NCBI RefSeq assembly: GCF_000512585.2
Contig: NC_089246.1
Location: 992,001-1,056,000 of the forward strand
DNA length: 64,000 nucleotides
Reading direction: 5' to 3'
Source of the DNA: Kwoniella bestiolae CBS 10118
Taxonomy: Eukaryota > Basidiomycota > Tremellomycetes > Tremellales > Cryptococcaceae
Below, piece after piece: positions 56,252 through 64,000 of this stretch; position 1 is the first letter of the stretch, and the number at the start of each line of letters is the position of its first letter. The position numbers and the translations under genes were made by a program. The notes under the pieces are model-generated. The model was not told the DNA's origin and did not search any database. It was given only the letters and a program-made list of their open reading frames with translations.

Positions 56252-59147
56252 CTATTGAGCCGTACCAGCCCTTTCTTCGTGCCAACTCCTTATACTGCTC
56301 AACAACTTGACGATCTGCGGTGAATCCCCATTCCTAACATCGTTGATACTGACTCCGGCGGTATCCACGCCAGCATCGATGAGGATGTCCATCATGGAGA
56401 ACAGACCTTCCAAACCTGGTTGACCAGACGCGTCGGGAGCGAAAGCTTGAGGTGGGACAGGTGGAGAAGGATCGACGTTGGATAGATGTTTGACCAAGAG
56501 GAAGACGACTTCTCCTGATACGAAGGATTTAGGGATGGATGAGGCTCGGGGGTACGCTTGAGGCAATAGCGAGTTAACCCATCGGACTAGTTCTGGGTTA
56601 TTTTTACCTTCATCGGATTGGTAAACCGAGTTGACCTGTACCGTAGAATGATTTAGTACCACAAACATGAGGTAGATACAGACAACTCACAGCTGGTCGA
56701 GCGGCACCATTGTAATTGCTGGAAGGTCTTCTGGTATCTCGGCTGGGTCGTCCAGGAGAAGGAGCACCAAGCTGTTGACTTGCTCGTCTACGTTCACCAG
56801 AGGTGGTATCGAGACTCATCTACACTGTCAGCATTGATTCTGACTTGAATTCACTCACCAATACGCTGGCATCATGCGCCGTAAGCTGGTTAGGGTTCTC
56901 TCGTCTGGTAGCCCGCTGAGTAGCTTCTCGAGTCGCTGGACTGGGGGGACGAGGAGCCATGGCTTGAGCCTCGGCAAGAGGGATAGTAGGGATATTGCAG
57001 GACGAAGTAACTGGGACAGAGTAATCTCTGGCGATAGTAGCCTTCATCAACGCCTTCATCCATTCACGGATAGCAGTCTGCTCGGTCGATGAGAAGTAGT
57101 GGAGCTTGTCGTTCGATCCTCCAGTGAGTCTGAAACCGTATGAACCGGGATTGGTGTTTTCGTCGACAATCACTCTGTAGCCTTGCAGCTCGATGTGACC
57201 TTTCACTCTATCTTCCGTCTCACTCTTCATGTAATAGAGGTGAGACCCCTTCAATACGAAGAACCTCTGTTTCCAGCCACCATATCTATCACCCTTCTTC
57301 TTCAAGTAACCTGAATAATCCGGCGTACCAATCTGTTTGAGAGCAGCAGCGTTTCCGGTCGCAGTGCCTGATGTGCGTCGGTTGCCTTCGGGGGTGGCAG
57401 GCTGCATTTGGTGAACTCGATTTGAGCCTGAGAAGCCCAGACGAGAAGACGTCCGATTTTGTTCAGTGCTTGGAGAGACGGAACTAGGGGGAGCAGGTTT
57501 ACGAGATCGACCGAAGAAGCTCAATCGTTCCTTGTTGTCGGTACTTGCTTTGCCTCGCTTGTGACCCATTGAACCAGTGGATTCTCGTTTCGTGACGATA
57601 GAGTTGGGAGTGACTGGGCTAGCGGGTAAGCTAGCAGCGGTCGAACTGGCTTGGTTGCTTGAAGGGGTTTGAGCGAGGTTCTCATTGATGGCCTCCATAG
57701 GAGCAGGCATACCTAGACCGACGTTACTGGTCTTTCTACCATGAGCCCATGCACCGTGGGGGAGATCGTCGGTAGTGGAAGCGGAGGTGGGCGGAGTAGT
57801 AAGAGGGGGTGTTGTAGAGGGGAAAGGCTGTCCTAATGATGAAGGAGGTGCACTCATACCTCGCAAAGAGGCAGTACCTGGTACGCCAAGCGGAAGACCA
57901 GAAGGTGAGAGCTGCTGAGAATTTGCAGAGATCATGGAGGAGGGTCGTCGTAATTCAGAGATGGCAGCGGCTATTCGCATACGTTTGCCGAATTGAGGGA
58001 TGTCAAGCTCTTTCAGAAGGTTGGCATCGAGTTCAAGGAGGAGATCACCAGTAATCTCGTGTTCTACAAAAGTTGTCAGCAAGGGTACGATAAACAACCG
58101 CGTCACTGAACTTACCTCTAAATTTCTCAGGGATCCCTTCATCGAATCCTTTGGCTTGAGCCCAAGAGACGACATCATCTACAGTCCAAGAATGAGGGGG
58201 CTTGCTTGGTATGCCAGAATTGGATGAGCGAGTGGTGAAAGCGGGTTTTTCAAAGGGAGGGGTAGAAGGGATGTGCGCGGCCGGTTCGAGGGATCCAGTG
58301 GAAGTCTCCAAACGCGTGGATGAATGAGCGGAAGGTTGAGCAGATAGAGGTTGGGCAACAGGGGGAGTGGATGCTTTGGGGAAAACAGCTTGTTCCATCG
58401 TCACAGGACTTGAGTGAAAACCATTGCCGATGGGAGAGTCGAAAGCTCTGATACCGGCTCCCCTTGGACTTCTTCGCATCTCTTCTTCTTCATCTTCACT
58501 CTCATCGGAATATACTAATCCAGCAACTCCACCATTTGTGGAATGCTGGTTCAGCTCGCGCTGTTCATTAGCCAAACGAGCTTGTTCTGCTAACTTCGCT
58601 CTGGCATTCTGACCGATACCGAATTCCTCTTCATCATCGCTCTCAGGCTTGGCGGCGATGGATTCTATGGCGTTTTGTATGTCACCGATGGTTCTGCCCA
58701 TAACATTTCCCACGGCAGCTGTTGTATTCTCCACGGCAGCCACGGCGTTGTCAAGTATCCCGCCGGACGAGTCATGAGTACCTCTTGGCGATTCATCTGG
58801 TATAGGAATGGTGGGAGCGGAGAGGTACGTATCGTTGTTTGGTGCAGTTCCGTTGACTGTGGTTGTTTGAGGAGCGGCTGTTGTCTCAGGTAGGCCGAGA
58901 GGCTGATCTTGAGGAGATGGGGAATTCTCAGAGATGTAGGTCGCTGGGAAGAGTCCTTCTTCACCTTTGGTATTTCGACCCTGTTACAGAGTGAGCACGA
59001 GTCATGATCTATAAGACTTACTCTCCACCATCCGTCTCCAAATGCCTCGTCCTTCTCCAACACTTCGATCTCTTCACCCGCTTGAAACTCTAATTCATCG
59101 CCGTGTTCGGCCATGAACGTGTGCACAGCCCGCACGGTGAACACCAT
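56252..59147 (-). CDS. Boi/Pob1-type polarity protein: SH3-SAM-PH plus C-terminal CH-like domain
   Basis: Boi1/Boi2 (yeast) and Pob1 (fission yeast) are cortical scaffolds linking Cdc42, formin and exocyst at growth sites. Exons (5' to 3') 59147-59022, 58980-58116, 58063-56859, 56819-56691, 56635-56252 give 902 aa. SH3 at about 2-62 (AVHTFMAEHGDELEFQAGEE, GDGWWRGRN, GLFPATYI). SAM at about 305-370 (WTVDDVVSWAQAKGFDE, LLLELDANLLKELDIPQFGK). PH at 581-672 (SGYLKKKGDRYGGWKQRFFV, REWMKALMKA). The last exon encodes a calponin-homology-like block at about 785-898 (NPELVRWVNSLLPQ, SGEVVFLLVKHLS, GLEGLFSMMDILIDAGVD, VSINDVRNGDSPQIVKLL). Intron 3 is only 39 bp; retaining it ends the protein at the TAG of its own acceptor. 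An ATG opens exon 4, so a separate downstream gene is a possible alternative. Confidence 0.85.
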
Positions 59148-59896
59148 CTTGATCGGATTGTTCAATCGATGGCTGGTGAGTTATGCAAGTAGAGACGGGA
59201 TGATTGGGTATATATGCTGTCGAATGTAAAAGATACGGGATTGTGATCGTTGAAAATGTTGAATTGGTCATGGGTTGAATTGAGGAACGGGGGGTTTACG
59301 AAAAACACCAAAAGGCATGAGCGTCATCGTCGACATCTTGGGTAGTGGGTGCAGTGAGTGACAGAAAGGATGTGGACCACTCACAATATTATCGCCGCAG
59401 TTCTCCTTTCTGCGTTTGCATAAGGTGTATATCTGACTAACTAATTGAAGGAAGCGAGATGAGTGAAGTGGATGATGTTTATATGGATGTTATGTATGGG
59501 GGTGTGAGATTATCAACAGGGTTCATTTCTCAGGTAACACAGTGAGTAAGCACTGCAAGTACAAACCTCGTCTATTTCCGGAATCAACCTATTTCTAATC
59601 CGAGTGACGATCATTCATTAAGTAATTACAACTTGATTGTAATTGGGATTACACTGTATTTGCCATATCCGTTTGTTATCTCAGGGTTTGGTTGAGCTAA
59701 TAACATAAGTTGTTGCCATGTTTTCAGGGTTACTTTGAATGCTAATGCTAATGCCACCGAGTTCATCCTACTACACTACACGTTCATACCCGCGTTATAT
59801 GAGATACTGTACATATACATATCATCACTCCTTCATATCAACATCATCTTCACTTGACATCTCTCCTTCATACCTACGTAAAGCACAACAGTCACC
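59148..59896. other. Divergent promoter region Boi-type / GMPPA-like
   Basis: 749 bp, AT-rich in the right half. No gene or clear motif recognised. Confidence 0.55.
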
Positions 59897-61569
59897 ATGT
59901 CCGTTTCAAAAGGAGTATTGCTCATCGGAGGTCCCTCCAAGGGTACACGAATGCGTCCACTGACGCTTGATTGTGAGTCTTTGTTGAACAATCAATCCTG
60001 TGAAGATGCTGACAGTAGAGAATTTAGGTCCTAAACCCCTTCTCCCCATTGCCGGAAAGGTCAGTATTCAGCTGATCCGGACAGCACTTAAGCAGCTGAC
60101 TCGTATAATAGCCCATGATATGGCATCCCTTATCTGCTTTCGCCAAAGTACCAGGTCTCACCGAAGTCATCATGATTGGTTTCTACGAGGATTCAGTGAT
60201 GAGTGGGTTCATCAAGGAAGCCAAGAGGGAATTCCCTAATATCGCTATAACCTATTTGAGAGAATACAAAGCTCTCGGTACCGCTGGTGGTTTATACCAC
60301 TGTAAGTCATCTCATCTTCTATTTCTCACCGAGATCCGTTGTATGGCGCGCAATTGAGCTGATACCTTCACTATCAACTTCAGTCCGAGATTCTATCCTC
60401 CGTGCGCCAGTCCCTCAGAACATCTTCATCTGCAATATCGATATCTGCTCTGCCTTCCCTTTCACCGAGATCCTCGAGCTCCACTCCAAGCACCGAGGCG
60501 TGGGTACGATCATGGGTGTAAACGTCAGAAAGGAGTCCGCTCAGAAATATGGTTGTATCGTCACTGAACCTGAGAGTCAGTTGATGATGCATTATGTGGA
60601 GAAGCCTGATAGTTGGATCTCCAATACGGTCAATGGTGGTGTCTACTGTGAGCTAAGCTTTCCATGAATAAGCAGGTCTGAGCTGACTTGAACACTAGTA
60701 TTCGATAAGTCATTGTTCGACGAGATCAAGATTGCCATGGATGAGAAGACTGCTCGTGCTGCGTAAGTCAGCTTTCGTTATAATCATGAATCATTAGCTA
60801 ACACTTTCTGCAGAGAGGATCCCCTAGTCAAACCTGACGAGATTCTTCGACTCGAACAAGACGTCATCGTTCCTCTCGCAGCCGCCAAGAAGATGTACGT
60901 CTATCAATGCAAGGACTTCTGGAGACAGATCAAGACTGCTGCGTGAGTAATTTCTACTCTTAGTACAACCACGTCAAACTGACGCTCCACATCCACATCC
61001 AAAGCTCCGCTGTCACCGCCAACTCCCTGTACCTCACCCGAATTCAAAAATCCAACCCCGACTTCCTCGCCAAATCCTCCCCCAACGTCATCTCACCAGT
61101 CTACATCGACTCGACAGCAACCATCGACCCAACAGCCAAGATCGGTCCCAACGTGGCTATAGGTCCAGGAGTGACTGTGGGAGCAGGTGTGAGGGTGAAA
61201 GATGCCATCGTGTTGGAAGGGACAAATTTGGAACAACATTCTTGCGTCTTGACCTCGATCGTGGGGGCGAACTGTAATGTCGGTGCGTGGGCGAGGGTGG
61301 ATGGTAAACCCGAGCCTGAACAGGATGTCAAAGGTCAGATCAGTGTGACTATTTTAGGTGAGTCAGCTGGTCTTCGAAATGGCGAGTTCTGAGCTGATTC
61401 ATGGGCTGTAGCTACTGAGGTATCCCTTGCCCCCGAAACTCTGGTTAGAAGCTGTATTGTGCTTCCCAACGTGAGCTGTTCGACCGTCATTAATGCCACG
61501 TCCACAGCTGACTTCTTGGGTGAATAGAAATCCCTCAACCGAAACTCTGCCAACGAAGTTTTGCTCTAA
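59897..61569 (+). CDS. GDP-mannose pyrophosphorylase regulatory subunit-like (GMPPA type)
   Basis: Nucleotidyltransferase-fold protein with a left-handed beta-helix. In animals GMPPA is a non-catalytic partner that gives GDP-mannose feedback on GMPPB. Exons 59897-59972, 60028-60059, 60112-60301, 60384-60647, 60699-60762, 60814-60942, 61005-61357, 61412-61470, 61528-61569 give 402 aa. GMPPA hallmarks: the loop IGGPSKGTRMRPLTL has two extra residues compared with the catalytic GG-x-GTRLRP of Psa1/GMPPB; EYKALGTAGGLYHFRD; INT-like NTVNGGVYLF; KPDEILRLEQDVI; hexapeptide repeats (IGPNVAIGPGVTVGAG); and the C terminus SLNRNSANEVLL. Domains agree with GMPPA across their length. GDP-mannose feeds N- and O-glycans, GPI anchors and, in Cryptococcus relatives, capsule glucuronoxylomannan. 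Its regulatory role here is inferred. Confidence 0.88.
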
Positions 61570-61767
61570 GCGCGAACTCCTTACAACCTGATATCAGTCT
61601 TACATATAAGCTAGAAGCAGAAAATGTTTATACCACTATTAGAATTATCATCTAACACTTGATTATAGGGGGTTCTGAACACATGCATAGGATATATACA
61701 TCACATTGGTACATATTCATAAAGTCATGAGATAATCGTCATATACAAGTAGTGCTTGGAAATCCCA

Positions 61768-64000
61768 TCACATCTCCAATAATCGATCGATAGCTAATCC
61801 CAGATCGTCTCCACTTCCTTCCAACACCGCTTCCACCACATCTTCGTCCAATGCAGGGAACATCTGATGTAATGTCTGGACATTTGCTCGTCTTGTTTGG
61901 GCATACGCCTCCTGCGACATGTCGATGGTTGATTGGAGTTGTAGGGACGAGAAGTCTGGTATGGGATTATCACCGGGTGATGGAGTTCCACTGAGATTGT
62001 TGAGATTAGCAAATGAAACAAAAGAGTAAGTATCAGAGGTACTTACGCTCGTGAGGTCGGGGCTGAGCCCTCTCCAGGTACACCCAATCCGAACCCCTGG
62101 AATGTCCTAGACGGACTTTCAGGCGTAGCAGCTCTGTTGAACTCTGACCTCCTAGTCCTGAAGACATCCCGCGAAGCTGACGTCTGCTCTTGCCTGGAAT
62201 GCCTTTCAGGAGATCGTTCTTCTCCACTCATACTTCCATCTTCCGACCTATCATCGGAAGGACTCTGCATGGTTTCTAGTATCTTACCAATAGCACTGAG
62301 CGGTTTGCTAACCGCTTCCTGGGCGAGATTACCGGTACGTTGGAAGAATCGCTTCGTACCATCCAATGCTTGCACAGTGGTGGTGAGCGATAACGGTCGG
62401 GCAGCTTCTTCACCAGAAGTGACAGCGGAGAACGGTGACATGTCGGCTGGAGGGAGGGCTCGAGCTGTAGAAGCGGAGGGGGAAGGTGGTAATTCTTGTA
62501 TAGCATCTTCCACGTTTTTCTCAAACTCTGCTTGGGTGATATTGCTCAGACTAGAAGCATCCATCGTTTCGATAAAGGCGATTGCTCCGCTCTGCGAGAG
62601 CACTTTGTTAGCTTCACCTTACACAGAGATTGGATCAGCTCACCAGACTAGAAAGATAGTAGCCAGCTTCACCTTGCAGCTTGGAAGCGCTTCTAAACCG
62701 GCTGATATACCTGCAATTAGGACTTAGCAAAGGTGACACTGAGAAAGTCATTACTGTATAACTCACTCGATATTGGAAAGCATGTTATCGGGGTTCGCTT
62801 GGAGCACCACAAAGATCAGAATAGGTACAAATGCATCTGCACCCGTAGCCTCGGCTCCATAAACATTCCGTATTAGACCTGTTCCAAACAGTAAGCTTGA
62901 TGATTTGTCTGGATCTCATTTCAGCTCACCAAAAATGACTTTGCAGCAATTGAGAATACATATCATCTTATCTCTTGGAGCTTTATAATGATTGATCTTG
63001 AGCAGTTCTGTAAGTCGATAATGGTCAGCAAAGGATGAGTTCCAACGTCAATGAGGAACTTACCTTGCTCGGCAAAGCCTAAGAAGCCTTGAGTAGCTTC
63101 TCCCTCAGGTACGTCCAAATGTTTCTCTCTGACCCAACCAAACAGTCTCACCCTTTGTGCGAATACAGCATCTCGTTCTAGATCATCGGTAGTGATAGGT
63201 TGGGATGGTACCAATTGAGGTGTGAATGTGCTAAAGGAATATACTCATAATCAGTAATTATTTCCAGAGCTGATGTAGGCAGGACACAAGGGGACCTACT
63301 AGTTGTATAATCTGTTCATGACCAACTTCTCCATGGCTTCCAAGGCATTATCGAACTCTGGAGAAGTCTGAGACTTCCACGGTTCCACATGAGCCATTTT
63401 CTCAGATATGAACTAGTCACCACTACTGATCAGCTTATGGAGCTCTGTTTTGTTGAAAGAGCAACACCCACAGCAAGAAAATCATGTATCAACTTGATCT
63501 GCTCGTTCACAGTGAATGGCTTTTTGGCAAAGTTCGATAAGAAGCTGAACAGAGAAAGGAAGTCAGCCAAGACTCCCTTATCAAATTCAGTATACACCAC
63601 CAACACACCTCTTCAGATAACGAGCTATAGGATCCGCGGGTTTCGTCCTTAGATCTCTCAAGAAGCCTGAGAAGTTGAAAGTAGGTTCCTGATTCGAGGT
63701 GATGGAGGTGCTACTTTCAGCTTCGGTCAACCCGACTTGTCTAGGTGTTTCCTGTGGTATATTGGAAGCGGGATCAGGTCGAGCGTTATTCCTGGCGGGT
63801 GTGACTGGATCGGCCGATGACGAGGAGGCAGGCGCAGGGGTAGCATAAGGGTCGAATTCTGCTAGATCTGTCTGAGCAGGTCGAGGAGCTGTAGGTGTGA
63901 GTGATGAGGAAGGGGTGGAGAGAGGTAATCCTTTAGCAGGGGGAGGATGGGAAGGGGCATCTGGTACGATTGGTTCTGTCCGAGGTGGGGCGGGTGTGGT
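61768..64000 (-). CDS. VPS9: Vps9-domain Rab5 exchange factor with CUE domain (5' end beyond window)
   Basis: Activates Rab5-type GTPases in endocytic and vacuolar traffic. Exons visible (5' to 3') 64000-63609, 63544-63472, 63412-63300, 63230-63064, 63007-62930, 62878-62767, 62710-62644, 62591-62047, 61990-61768: 589 residues, with the start beyond the right edge. A Pro/Ser/Thr-rich leader is followed by the helical bundle (GFLRDLRTKPADPIARYLKS, EAMEKLVMNRLYNYTFTPQ), then the VPS9 catalytic domain (ELLKINHYKAPRDKMICILN, GADAFVPILIFVVLQANPD, LQGEAGYYLSSLSGAIAF). The conserved Asp and Tyr of the exchange site appear in GADAF and GYYL. After a Ser-rich linker, the last 45 residues form a CUE ubiquitin-binding domain with the MFP and LL signatures (TLHQMFPALDEDVV, AIDRLLEM), exactly as in yeast Vps9. 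Confidence 0.93.

Noticed and set aside
56252..56819. Separate gene for the CH-like protein starting at the ATG at 56819
   Set aside because: The 39 bp gap has a full donor, branch site and acceptor and leaves no room for a promoter or 3' UTR, so one gene is more likely. Kept as an alternative in the findings.
1..64000. Transposon, biosynthetic cluster or horizontally acquired island
   Set aside because: No transposase, reverse transcriptase, terminal repeats or clustered secondary-metabolism genes; intron style and composition are uniform across the window.

Overview
This is a gene-dense piece of a fungal nuclear chromosome. Almost every gene carries several short introns (about 40-170 bp) with GTGAGT/GTAAGT donors, CTGAY/CTAAC-type branch points (very often as AGCTGAC or AGCTGAT) and CAG/TAG acceptors. 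Spliced products are typical of basidiomycete yeasts. The intron style and protein content suggest a Tremellomycete (Cryptococcus/Kwoniella-like). That placement is inference; no marker gene fixes the species.

I built 23 gene models by hand by joining exons across canonical GT-AG sites. The 22 models that are complete in the window sum to an in-frame length ending in a stop; the last runs off the right edge. Left to right: PRPP synthetase (236-2003, +); Zn2Cys6 transcription factor (2894-6885, +); small membrane protein (7323-8365, +); a 1.9 kb gene-poor stretch; Ytp1-family membrane protein (10273-13058, +); RFC4 clamp-loader subunit (13618-15551, +); phosphatidylserine decarboxylase PSD1 (17880-15970, -); RMI1 (18219-20095, +); WW-domain protein (20437-21550, +); exomer/ChAPs subunit (25207-21855, -); VPS52 of GARP (25476-27922, +); CHZ-like acidic histone chaperone (29157-28368, -); RCL1 (29645-31312, +); PH-C2-RasGAP (35693-31712, -); ZWF1 (36555-38666, +); Cys-containing basic/acidic orphan (39310-41502, +); HSP78 (44914-41980, -); MUB1/samB (48523-45474, -); small Pro-rich orphan (49668-50350, +); PRP17 (52787-50605, -); AFG2 (53094-55890, +); Boi/Pob1-type SH3-SAM-PH protein with a C-terminal CH-like domain (59147-56252, -); GMPPA-like protein (59897-61569, +); VPS9-CUE Rab5 GEF (64000-61768, -, cut by the edge).

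There is no operon, biosynthetic cluster, transposon, CRISPR array, rRNA or recognisable tRNA. Gene order alternates between divergent pairs with 270-860 bp shared promoters and convergent pairs. Several neighbours share a cellular theme: exomer and GARP are divergent and both act at the trans-Golgi; Boi, GMPPA and VPS9 concern polarised growth, cell-wall/capsule precursor supply and endocytic traffic. ACGCGT boxes (MluI cell-cycle box type) lie upstream of RFC4, between CHZ-like and RCL1, and in an 18 bp palindrome in the gene-poor stretch.

I did not find a new multi-gene system. The most unusual items are a one-nucleotide exon needed to keep the PRPP synthetase frame, a Boi-type protein with an added CH-like domain behind an intron whose retention gives a stop, three acidic repeats plus a SUMO-interaction-like tail in RMI1, and a 16 bp minisatellite running into the HSP78 intron 1 splice donor.
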